A stretch of 64,000 nt of DNA from Phorcus lineatus (lineage: Eukaryota; Mollusca; Gastropoda; Trochida; Trochidae), in NCBI GenBank assembly GCA_921293015.1, contig OV121094.1:4640764-4704763 (forward strand). Direction: 5' to 3'. Below, piece after piece: positions 55,424 to 64,000 of the stretch. The notes under the pieces are model-generated. The model was not told the DNA's origin and did no database searches. It saw only the letters and a list, made by a program, of their open reading frames with translations. Every line of letters starts with the position of its first letter. Position 1 is the stretch's first letter. Made by a program: the position numbers and the translations under genes.

Positions 55424-58400
55424 CTGAAATAAAAACAAGCTGTTCTTTAAAACACGAGCCCCCAATTTACAAGATGTGTTTCAAGTGAATGGTTTGGAAA
55501 TTTTAAAAGATCAATCTTTCATGCATTCAGATGCAGGACCTGCATTTGTGGCACAAAAGTACCAGTGCTGCATAATATTTTTTTTTTTCAATGACTGAAT
55601 AAGTACAAAACATGAACATTCAATATCCATGATCATAATCTTCTTAATGACTTTTGAATGGTCAGGTAACCCTTCACCCTCTATTGGTAGATACAGGTGT
55701 ATACTTATTACCTACGTTTTACGTACAATGAAACACGAGTTCTTGGACTGGCGATTGCTTGTAAGGCGTTACTAAATGGGACATCAGGCTATGTCTAATA
55801 TTGATTGGTTAACTTAGAATCACAAATTAATTCGAAGCATTAACGGGATAGGATGGCAAACTGACCGCGCTTGAGTTGTGTTTGAGAATCCATTTCTTCA
55901 CCGTAATTAATGTCACCTGAAAACGAGACCAAATAAGAAAGTAGCAGGGCAGAATATGGTTTGATAAATAGATTGGTGTAATGTTTTTTTACCTGTTTTT
56001 TAACCCACAATTTACTTACGACGACGAGTTTTTTTTTAAGTCTCGGAACGGGCTTGGAAATTCTTGTAGTGTGTGTAGCTCAAATGGTCATTGACGCTTT
56101 GTTTTAATATTTAATTGAGTTTAACTTTTCTGATGAATTCTAACATTAGAAATGAATTATTTGGGCCTAGATTTTCGAAGTATAAACGGCACAGGGTTGC
56201 AACTGACCGGGCAAAAGCTGTGTCTGAGAATCCCTCGTTACAGAGTAGGCGGTGTCAACTGAAAACGAGAACAAATAAATAACAGTGCAATAGTAGTCAG
56301 ACAGAACATGTTCTGTAATGTATTAATCAGATTCAGATTCGTTTATTGAGCTCAAATCGCCACCAACGGTGGTACAAGAGCAAATAATGATATACAAATT
56401 TAAATACAAATTAATCAAGACAGCAGAGACAGACAAATTTTCACATTGACACATTGATATAAACAAAAGCTATAGACATAAATATATCTGTTCCAAGATA
56501 TAATCATATATCATCCAAAACTCTGTTCCACAGGAGATATCTTTTTGGCAGTAGATTTTGAACAATGCCCCTCTGACGTCAAGTATATGACATCACAGTT
56601 GTTTTACATCATCAAGTAATGACATCACAATGCTATGACGTCATAAACACTCCGACGTCACAATGCTATGACATCACCACACTTGGAGTCTTATGGCAGC
56701 AGGGTGTTCAGTAATGTTCATTTGTCAATCAAATGTAATGAAAAATGATTTTGGATGATAAATAGAATCTCACCCTCATGTCTTCTGATATCAAATATAT
56801 CAACACTCGTTCATAAAAGTAAAATATCCTCGGCAAGCCTCGGATATTTGTAACTTTTATCAACTCGTGTTGATATATTTGATATCAGAAGACACTTGCA
56901 TTGGGTGAGATTCTCTATATACACATTTCAATAGCATTTCATACAATATCTACAACTTGTAAAATTTGCTTTATATATTAATAGAGCATGTGTTTGTATT
57001 TCTACCGATAACAATTACCATCAGTAATCCGGCTAACGCCGTCGGTTTTAAACTAAATTTGCCTATGTTGAATAACAATGAATCCCGGAAATTTAACAAA
57101 CCAAACTATTTATCTTCTAAATTCATACTAAAAAATCTGGCAAATCAAGTGTTTGTCAGGAACATGCATGAATAGCCTACTTATCACAAGGTGTATAGAT
57201 GAGCGAGCATATTCTTCCTAAAGTATTATGGAAATAAAGGATGTTACGAAAAGGAAAAAAATATATAACCAATATTGTCACTGATATTATGATAACCAAA
57301 CTTTTTAATCGATGTTAGGAGTTACCGAACGTATTCAGTTCAGTTAGACTACCCGATTCCCTTTCCCTCACTCGAATTTCAAAAGTTGTTCACATTATAA
57401 TTTCCGCAGGAAGGAAGATATATACGTGTCACCTTTTTAATTGGGTTGAATGCGGTTAGTCGGGTTGAATGTGGTTAATCGGGTTGAATAATGAGATTTT
57501 TTCCATTTGAAGAGAACATGTCTTGCATTAACTTACACGAGACAGAAACATGGTACTGGCCTCGTTACTTTTACATAAAAACGTTAATATCAACAAATAT
57601 TACTTTTCTTATTTAACTTTCCTGGACTCGCAAATCAGTAAAAACTTTCAAATGAGAAATCTAAGGTTAATTTGCTTTTTTAGAAGTTAAGATGTTTATA
57701 GATTTTCAATAAGGTGAACATGGTTTACCTGAAATCTCCACTGTCTCTCTTCGTTCAGTAGAGAGGCAATTTATTTTCTGGATCTTGATATCGCACGCGT
57801 TGGTGTGGAATGCTAAAAAAAATAAGGAAAATTTAAAATATTTAAAACATTTGATACAATTACAATACCAGGCTCATTTTTTAAAACTCCGTCGCCAGAG
57901 CAATGGCTAGCAAGATATGATATTTAAAAAAAGGGATTACAATTTTGTTCAAAAGTAACCTGATGGTGATGTAGGGATATTTGATACATTGAACGCATGA
58001 ATAGCTAATGATTTTAAATTACTAATTACCAAATTTAATTAAATCAAAAAGCAAGTGCACACCATAGGGGCAGTTAACAGTAGGCAATATTTAAAGAGCC
58101 ACTCCGTGAGATGTTGGAGTCATATATGCCAAACTTAATCAATGGTGTTATTTGATCGCGTAGTATCGACTGTTACCAAAAAGACACATTTTAAAGTTTA
58201 TTGGTTTTTTTTACAGTGACAATATGACATTTAGGTTCGTATCAAAGGTAAATAACATGTTATGAAAATCACGGAGTGGCTCTTTAATAACTTGAAGTGA
58301 ACTATTTGAAGAACTTTCATGGGTAAGTATCTGAACGCTGTTCGACTTAACCAATGTAAATTATCAAGACATAAGATAAAACGTTAAAGACTTGATATAG

Positions 58401-61400
58401 TATTTCGTTTCATTTCCCCTATTTCGTGCACTTATACCTTAATGGGCCAGAGAGTATGTTGATACATATTAGAAAATAGTGCCAAAAAACCATCTCGTTG
58501 AAATAATTTTTTCGACCCCAAATAAGCAGAGAAATCTAACTAATTGGTAATGGTGTTTCCCGTGTTTATAAATAGATCGACTTTATTATTTTATTGCGCA
58601 AAGCATTGTGGTCGTAGTTGGCTCCCATCCTTTAAACAAAGATAACCACATGGGGACGGAAAAGATAAACAGGATACAGTTGATACGACGATACACCAGA
58701 AGAAAGACAAGTTGGTCGACAAAAGGAAAGTCAAAACGACCAAACAAATATTTGAAATATTTTAAAGTCAAACTCGCTTAACTTTGAGTTCGAATCTTTT
58801 TAATATGGGCAGGTTACTTGACTATTCATATTGAGCGCGCCCATTGTTTTCATTTAAATACATCATGATCAAGATGGCGAGTTAACTCTTATAAACGTTT
58901 TGCTTTTCATAGAGCATGGAGAGGTAATTAGCATATACCCATCTTATGACAACTGAATCTATTATAATTTCTCAGTTTTCGACGGAACAAGGTTCTTTTA
59001 AATTTGCATATGTACTGTGAATATGTTTTATATTAAATTATCAACAACAGCATCCTTTTTTGTTTTGCAAGTTTTTGTCATCTTTTTGTGTAAAACAAAT
59101 TTTGTTTTTTTCTTTTCACGATTTTCAAGTGTTTATATTATTCTAAGAAAAGAAATTGTACTTGTTAATTTGTTATCACTAAAACCCGAGCTACACAGGA
59201 AAGGAAAATCCGCGTAATGACATAATTCCCTCGTACGGATGAAATATAATTACACCGACTTGGTATACATGTATATACTATTTGTCACATATCATGTTGT
59301 AGCTGAAACAATTATCTACCAATTGATATAATTCTTAGGCTTTTTTGTAAAAATGTTGTATTAGAAAAACCAACATACTCAATGGCCCTTTTATTATACC
59401 ATAAATATGACATTAAGAGTATTTTTTTCTTTATCAAGTACCTGGTTTTCTACAGATGAGCACGAATACCGCAGATAGTAGTAGTATAAAAACACCCATT
59501 GCGACTACGACTGCAGTCATCACATGATACTCCGGATACCCTCTAAATAAAGAATACAACGATTAACAGCTAATTCGAAAATTTAATATGAAATTAAGGG
59601 GGGAAATGAAGGAACAAAGACTCACTCAAACGAGCTAACATACAAATTAACACACCACCCGACCAACAGATGAAATGAATACATTTGAATGAAGAAATTA
59701 AATGAAAACAATTATGAATAAACAAACAATTAAACAAATTCATCGTACAAATACTGGGGAATATATTTTTCAAAAAGAACAGATTTCACATACTCATCAA
59801 TACTCATACACATACAAAACAAAATAAATAAAAGAACATAGAGTTTATATATCGATTTGAGTGAGTGAGTGAGTGAGTGAGTGAGTATAAAAATTTGCAT
59901 GTTAATCTTACTTTTTTTCGTCGTGGTTTAGCAACACACTTTTATCGCTGTCACCGCCGGGATAAGGTTCTGGGTTCACAAAAAATTGATATGAGGATAT
60001 GATTCTCATGATTCGTTAAGGCGATATAGCGCTTCCTTAGATGATAATAATTCACTCTAACGCGAAATATGAGTGTCCTCAGAACTCAGGTCCTGCCTGC
60101 AGTGAGGTTATCGTTCATGTGAATGCCTTAATGTAATATAAAATAAAATTCAGTCAGTCAATATAAACACAAACTAGTCATCAAATGAAACACTTATTAT
60201 TCACCGAAACGTTCCTTTACATCAGTGTAACGCTTGCAAAATCATATCTATGTGTTTAATTAGTCATTTGAATAACTAAATGAAAATATCATTTCAAACG
60301 GTTCATTTTGGAAAAAAAAGAAGCGCTTATAAAATGTTGAGTTTTTAATGTCAGTCGAAGCGCTTGGAAAATCTCAGAGTAATAATCGACGCCAGTTGAA
60401 GCGCTTGTAAAATATCAGTGTTCGTTGATGCCAGTCGAAGCGCTAGTAAAATATCAATGTGCGTTTACACTTGTAAGAGTGCCAGGCCACTTACCAAGAA
60501 CAGACGATGGCTCTTTTTTCACTGAAGAGGAATCGTTGGTTGCGCTTGATGCTGCTGTAGTCGTTGGCGCCACCGGCGAAGACATAGTTGGCGCTGCTGG
60601 TGTAGTCTTAGTGGAAAGACTGGTCCTATATGAAAACATCCTTATAACCCTTTACAAGTTACTTCCGCTTTTCCCTCCACCCTCTTTCTACTCTTTTGGA
60701 GTTACATTTGGTGAATCTTTTAATGTTTTTATTCATTGAGCAATGCACGTAGCTTTTCGTTTTTAGCCATTAATCGAAACTTGTTAATCTTTTGATTTTT
60801 GACTTTGTGAAATTTGCAATGTAGAGTTATTTTGGCACGAATCATTCGTAAATCTTCATACTGACAGTCGGTCAAGGCAGTAAAACGAAAACTTACTTCG
60901 TTACGTTCAGACAAGGCCCGTAACCGAGTCCAGGCTTGTGAGTGCCTTCTGGACAAGCTGTGCAGTGACCTGGGTAGAAAATATACACCGGTGTTATAGT
61001 CTGAATTGAAATATTCTCTAAAAAATCTTCTTTAAAAGAGTTTTCCACATGTGTTCAAGAGAACAAAATATCTTGGGCATTGTGTTTGTTAAAGGAACAC
61101 TGTGTTTCTCATGACACAATTAGTCAATTACTGACATATTATACAAATTTTCATTCCCATATACCAAATGTATTTAAGAAATTATTTACAAAATGAAAAT
61201 CGAACATGTATAGGCAAAAACCCAACGTCCGACATGCCATTACATGAGTACAAGATATCTATAACCACATTGAATATATTTGGTATACTTTACTCCATGA
61301 GTGTCGCTATTAAAACATTAGTAAATATTTACTTTGACGAGCAAATTATTAAGAAAATCAACAACTACAACTTGGAACGAAAGCAAATAGCAAGGTAAGA

Positions 61401-62054
61401 TATTCATTTGCTTCATAACGGGGTAAGCATATATGCAATAAAGAAATAAAATATAAAACACTTTTCCTCATTGCTGTGTACTCATCAGGCAAAAGGAGGT
61501 TTTACTAACCTTAACAATCATAGACTCAATCTCTTGGCAAGGAAACCACTCATGCATGCTGGGCGAATATAGTTAATTTTAACGTATCATCACATTTGTA
61601 ACAATCTTCTTAATGTTGCGTGCTAGCTAGTCATCAATATTGATTTCAAACAGTGCCAATTTGCACTTTCGTACGACTTGACTTACACGTCATTTCGGAA
61701 AGGTCTTGACGGAAAGCACATGGAATTCCAGTCCATCCGACGTAACATTAGCGAATAACCGAATTCATCAGAGAAAAGTAATGTATGTACTGTTCGGTCT
61801 AATTCTAACACTTATTGTTGATATATACTTACCAGACGATATCACATACCCAGACATTCTGTCCCACGACGTTCATTAATAAATTTAAGTGTCAAACTAA
61901 CCGTCTTTATTGAGGAACGTGTCGTGGCCACACTCAAAGTCTACCTTGGTACATAGACACGAGTCAAGCCCCAACCATCCCTGCAGGGGGTCGCACCTGC
62001 AGCGGGGGTTACAGGAGATGGAGGAGAGGGGAGGGTTAGGGTCCTTCACCGTGC
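55317..62054 (-). CDS. Receptor B: second cysteine-rich single-pass receptor, 5' end missing, three alternative last exons
   Basis: Exons 61902-62054, 60897-60969, 60495-60625, 59442-59540 and 57729-57812 join in phase, then any of 56167-56258, 55840-55916 or 55317-55423. They encode a cysteine-rich block, a second block with the TNF-receptor-like HCTACPEGTHKPG motif, a 43-residue mucin-like Thr/Ser/Pro/Ala stalk, a transmembrane segment (VVVAMGVFILLLSAVFVLIC) and a short tail. The signal peptide and first domain were not found up to 64000. The architecture parallels receptor A, 19 kb downstream on the same strand, so they are tandem relatives that have diverged strongly. Neither shows a death domain. 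TNF-receptor-like is the best description; a generic Cys-rich (EGF- or GCC-type) receptor is the alternative. Confidence 0.78.
55840..55916 (-). CDS. Receptor B alternative last exon 2
   Basis: 77 nt, phase 1, the same acceptor context CTCGTTTTCAG, 24 residues (YGEEMDSQTQLKRGQFAI) then TAA. DSQTQLxxGQ is shared with last exon 1, so the two arose by duplication. Confidence 0.72.
56167..56258 (-). CDS. Receptor B alternative last exon 1
   Basis: 92 nt, phase 1, acceptor CTCGTTTTCAG, 29 residues (TRDSQTQLLPGQLQ) ending SKI. The last codons and the TAG stop lie inside a MITE terminus (56163-56180). Confidence 0.72.
56329..56540 (-). mobile_element. Non-LTR retrotransposon 3' terminus with (GATTCA)n-type tail
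   Basis: On the minus strand it ends GAGCTCAATAAACGAATCTG followed by AATCTGA repeats, after ACCACCGTTGGTGGCGATTT. No coding remains. It lies in the intron before receptor B last exon 1. Confidence 0.55.
56563..56690. repeat. Cluster of TGACGTCA/TGACATCA motifs
   Basis: Seven or so TGACGTC, TGACATCA or TGACGTCA strings occur in 130 bp, partly as an imperfect tandem (CACAATGCTATGACGTCA). Confidence 0.65.
56764..56914. mobile_element. Hairpin MITE
   Basis: AGAATCTCACC at the left and GGTGAGATTCT at the right, with inner arms TCTTCTGATATCAAATATAT and its inverse, and a GGCAAGCC-type loop. Confidence 0.85.
57729..57812 (-). CDS. Receptor B cytoplasmic exon
   Basis: 84 nt, phase 1 in and out, acceptor TTTTTTAG and donor GTAAAC. 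It encodes FHTNACDIKIQKINCLSTER and RETVEIS. Confidence 0.75.
58091..58287. mobile_element. 197 bp MITE with TTAA ends in a receptor B intron
   Basis: Starts TTAAAGAGCCACTCCGTGA and ends TCACGGAGTGGCTCTTTAA. TTAA at both ends is the target type of piggyBac-like elements. A half copy lies at 37740-37832. Confidence 0.85.
59442..59540 (-). CDS. Receptor B transmembrane exon
   Basis: 99 nt, phase 1 in and 1 out. A tandem acceptor (TTTAG then AG two bases later) is present; only the inner AG keeps frame with the stalk. The hydrophobic run is followed by CRKP. Confidence 0.85.
59859..59886. repeat. (GAGT)n microsatellite
   Basis: Seven perfect tetranucleotide units. Confidence 0.95.
60495..60625 (-). 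CDS. Receptor B mucin-like stalk exon
   Basis: 131 nt, phase 2 in and 1 out, donor GTAAGT. Of 43 residues most are Thr, Ser, Pro or Ala (TKTTPAAPTMSSPVAPTTT), predicting dense O-glycosylation. Confidence 0.85.
60897..60969 (-). CDS. Receptor B exon with CxxCPEGT motif
   Basis: 73 nt, phase 1 in and 2 out, acceptor TCTACCCAG and donor GTAAGT. It encodes HCTACPEGTHKPGLGYGPC and a sequon NVT. Confidence 0.87.
61902..62054 (-). CDS. Receptor B cysteine-rich exon
   Basis: 153 nt, phase 1 in and out, acceptor TTCGACAG and donor GTTAGT. It encodes ISCNPRCRCDPLQGWLG, SCLCTK and FECGHDTFLNKD. It is the counterpart of receptor A exon 4, with an added C-terminal CGH segment. Confidence 0.83.
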
Positions 62055-62435
62055 CTGTCGAAGATGAAACCAATTATAATCAACAACATTAACTGACATC
62101 AATTCAATAGATGTACAAAAATTACAATTCTATACCTTTTATATGAAAATTATCTTGTTTTCAAAGTTTCCTTGCTACGGTGGTTAAATGATTTATTTGG
62201 TAAACACCATTAATTCTAACCAAATGCAAGGAACTAATGCACAGGCGAAATTTTGCGCAACAGAGAAAACCCTCTTCCCATTTTCCCTCTCTCTATTCGT
62301 CCACACTGGTTATTTCAATGTCCGCTGCTCACTCAATTTGCGATAAAAAAAGGCGCTAATGACTGAATCACAAGAACCCCTCCCTACATTTTCCCAAAAG
62401 AAGAAGGCGATATTTAAATTATTTTCATGCGCATC

Positions 62436-62645
62436 CCAGCAGGCACACGACGTGGCAGCCACGTCGCTGCCAGGTGGTAAATTGGTCGCTACGTCGCAGT
62501 CGCAGTGCGACGTTTTTGTCACGTCGCTGCCACGTCACGATGAGGTTGCCACCTTCCAGTCGCGGTGTGACGTAGCATGGACGTGGCCGTTACGTCGCGT
62601 TACAGTTTGGTTTTCTCGTCGCACGGACACGTCTCTGCAACGTGG
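62436..62645. repeat. CpG-dense block of repeated ACGT strings
   Basis: About 15 ACGT tetramers in 210 bp, in contexts such as GACGTGGCAGCCACGTCGCT and TACGTCGCGTTAC, in otherwise AT-rich DNA. The open frames across it look compositional. Confidence 0.8.
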
Positions 62646-62960
62646 CTTTACTACGCTTATGTCTTTTCAACATTTTGAAACTCGATGACAATAAAATGTT
62701 AATTAAATAAAGTCCATTTTAAGCAATAGAATATTTACTCAAAGACGATCGAACTACAGTGAAAGGTGACAGAAGCTAAAATGTGATTGGGAGAGATGAT
62801 CTTGTAAAATTATGAGATAAGAGAATGTTTTTATCTTTCCTAACCAGCTTTCATATGTCATCCATACAATGATATTTCTATCATACATTGGAAATTAAAA
62901 TAAATTAATTCCAGAAGTTTTAGTGTGTTCTGACTAGACTATGTATGTAGCTTCCTACGT

Positions 62961-62991
62961 TTTCGCGCCAACACACATAATGATGACGTCA
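62961..62991 (+). promoter_or_regulatory. Candidate promoter with E2F-like and CRE sites
   Basis: TTTCGCGCCA (62961-62970) matches an E2F site and TGACGTCA (62984-62991) is a perfect CRE palindrome, 34 bp before the ATG of a candidate exon. Confidence 0.4.
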
Positions 62992-63024
62992 CTATAACGT
63001 CACAACACAAGTACTGTCACAGCC

Positions 63025-63102
63025 ATGTTTGACGTCGCCGTAAGGAGAGAAGTCATGTTTACAATGCAGTTACCGGCATTGGCTTCGCCTCTCTTACTTA
63101 AG
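63025..63102 (+). CDS. Candidate first coding exon of an unidentified gene
   Basis: 26 codons from ATG (MFDVAVRREVMFTMQLPALA and six more) end at LLLK before a perfect donor, AAG|GTAAGT, in phase 0. The basic/hydrophobic composition could be a targeting peptide. The CRE and E2F-like sites upstream support a promoter. The product is not recognised. Confidence 0.4.
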
Positions 63103-63228
63103 GTAAGTACTCTTTCTTACATTTATAAATGCTTTTCGCTTGGATTAATGAAAATAATTTGAGTTATCACAATAATCACGCGTTGATGATATTGTCAGTG
63201 ACAATGTCACAACACTCAAGCAGGGCAG

Positions 63229-63456
63229 AAGTTGAACCCTCAGTTCGCTGTATACAGCAAATTGTGTAGTGAAAATTTAGAAGTCAAAACTGCCGTAGAT
63301 TTAGTAGCATTCAATTATGGTGATTCTGTAAAACCTTTCCTTGAAATATTGTATATATTAAAAAAGCCACATTGTAAAGACGAAAGCAAACTAGTTTTGA
63401 TGTCACCCGCCCGGCTTCAAAACCATGGTCAAACTCCTTACCGTGTTTCGTTATAA
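63229..63456 (+). CDS. Candidate second exon of the 63 kb plus-strand gene
   Basis: An acceptor at GGGCAG| gives phase 0 continuity with the exon at 63025-63102, then 75 codons (NPQFAVYSKLCSENLEVKTA, DSVKPFLEILYILKKPH) to a TAA. A donor-like GTAAAG inside leaves open whether it is terminal. The acceptor lacks a pyrimidine tract, so support is moderate to weak. No family is recognised. Confidence 0.3.
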   Translation, partial: KLNPQFAVYSKLCSENLEVKTAVDLVAFNYGDSVKPFLEILYILKKPHCKDESKLVLMSPARLQNHGQTPYRVSL

Positions 63457-64000
63457 CTCAGCGTGCTTGATGACGCATCTTTGGTCACAAGTGTTGCGTG
63501 GAGTTCGTGAGGTGTCTGATCAGCTGTTTGCGAGTTCACTTGGTGCAGGACTTCTTGGGTTTAGTTTGTATTTTGTTTGATGGATTGGAGGCATTTTTTT
63601 AAACTTGTTATGAACTGGTTTCATAGGACAAAAGATATCTATTACATAATCTAATTTAAAATTAACTCATTTATAAGAAACTAAATTACGATACTTTTTA
63701 ATGTGTTTACTTTTCAACTTATGAAAAGATACATAGAATTTAAATCAAACTGTAAAATCAAATTCACTCAAATAATAAACAGTAGTTCAGTTTGATTATT
63801 GAGAATAATATATATCAGCATGTATTTGAAATTTATTTTCTATTTATGCGTAGGAAAAAGGGAACGTGAAAAGATTAACAGGGTAGGATATTGCTAAATG
63901 GAATAAAAAGCTAAATTTGGATGGCGTTAAGAACAAAACAATATTTCAAGAAGATATTATAGCTCATTTGAAATTTTTAAAAATCTAGTAGAGAGGATAA
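63457..64000. other. Unassigned DNA at the window end
   Basis: A GC-richer part (63460-63560) passes into AT-rich sequence. A minus-strand donor-like ACACG|GTAAGG at about 63440 could end a leader exon, but no coding start is visible. Confidence 0.3.

Noticed and set aside
62359..62688. Plus-strand 109-codon frame over the ACGT block
   Set aside because: Open only because of the GC-rich repeat; no domain or splice context.

Overview
The window is nuclear DNA of an animal, most probably a mollusc or another lophotrochozoan. It is AT-rich and intron-rich. It carries tRNA-derived SINEs, several degraded non-LTR retrotransposons, hairpin MITEs and one intact Ty3/gypsy-type element. Host exons are short and flanked by GT/AG splice sites. 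No bacterial-style genes or operons are present. The taxon is inferred from the repeat families and is not proven.

Host genes. The main finding is a pair of tandem minus-strand genes for small single-pass receptors. Receptor A (36348 down to 28100) can be built completely: signal-peptide exon, three cysteine-rich ectodomain exons, a short stalk, a transmembrane exon, two cytoplasmic exons and two alternative last exons. Every junction is in phase, giving 305 or 364 residues. Receptor B (62054 down to 55317) lacks its 5' end here. It has cysteine-rich exons, a Thr/Ser/Pro/Ala stalk, a transmembrane exon, a cytoplasmic exon and three alternative last exons. The cysteine pattern resembles TNF-receptor-type domains, but no death domain is visible. 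The last exons would swap the cytoplasmic tail while keeping the ectodomain. Weaker candidates are first exons at 18229-18264 (minus), 18634-18711 (plus), 40704-40743 (plus) and 63025-63102 (plus), and a last exon at 12395-12509 (plus).

Mobile DNA. From 1.1 to 6.5 kb a plus-strand non-LTR retrotransposon is split by a 2.4 kb element with about 560 bp inverted arms and by an antisense copy of a related retrotransposon 3' end with an 8 bp target duplication. At 42.1-54.6 kb an old minus-strand non-LTR element is split by a 10.4 kb Ty3/gypsy-type element. That element has 1340 bp LTRs with no difference seen between them, intact gag and pol frames, and a TTTAAAC shift heptamer directly before the gag stop. 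SINEs, hAT-like, TTAA-type, Tc1-type, foldback and palindromic MITEs fill the rest. Several lie inside receptor introns, and one hAT-type MITE sits 14 bp beyond a splice donor.

Repeats. A 56 bp minisatellite of about 37 units (21.9-24.0 kb) carries, in almost every unit, a branch-point-like, acceptor-like and donor-like motif. Intron 3 of receptor A holds several decayed copies of one ectodomain exon end.

Layout: 1-8.5 kb nested retroelements and a diverged duplication; 8.5-18 kb mostly AT-rich with one SINE; 18.2-18.7 kb a possible divergent promoter; 19-24 kb retroelement tail, SINEs and minisatellite; 26.6-27.6 kb foldback element; 28-36.4 kb receptor A; 37-42 kb MITEs, SINE and Tc1 remnant; 42-54.6 kb nested non-LTR and LTR elements; 55.3-62 kb receptor B; 63 kb a possible plus-strand gene start.
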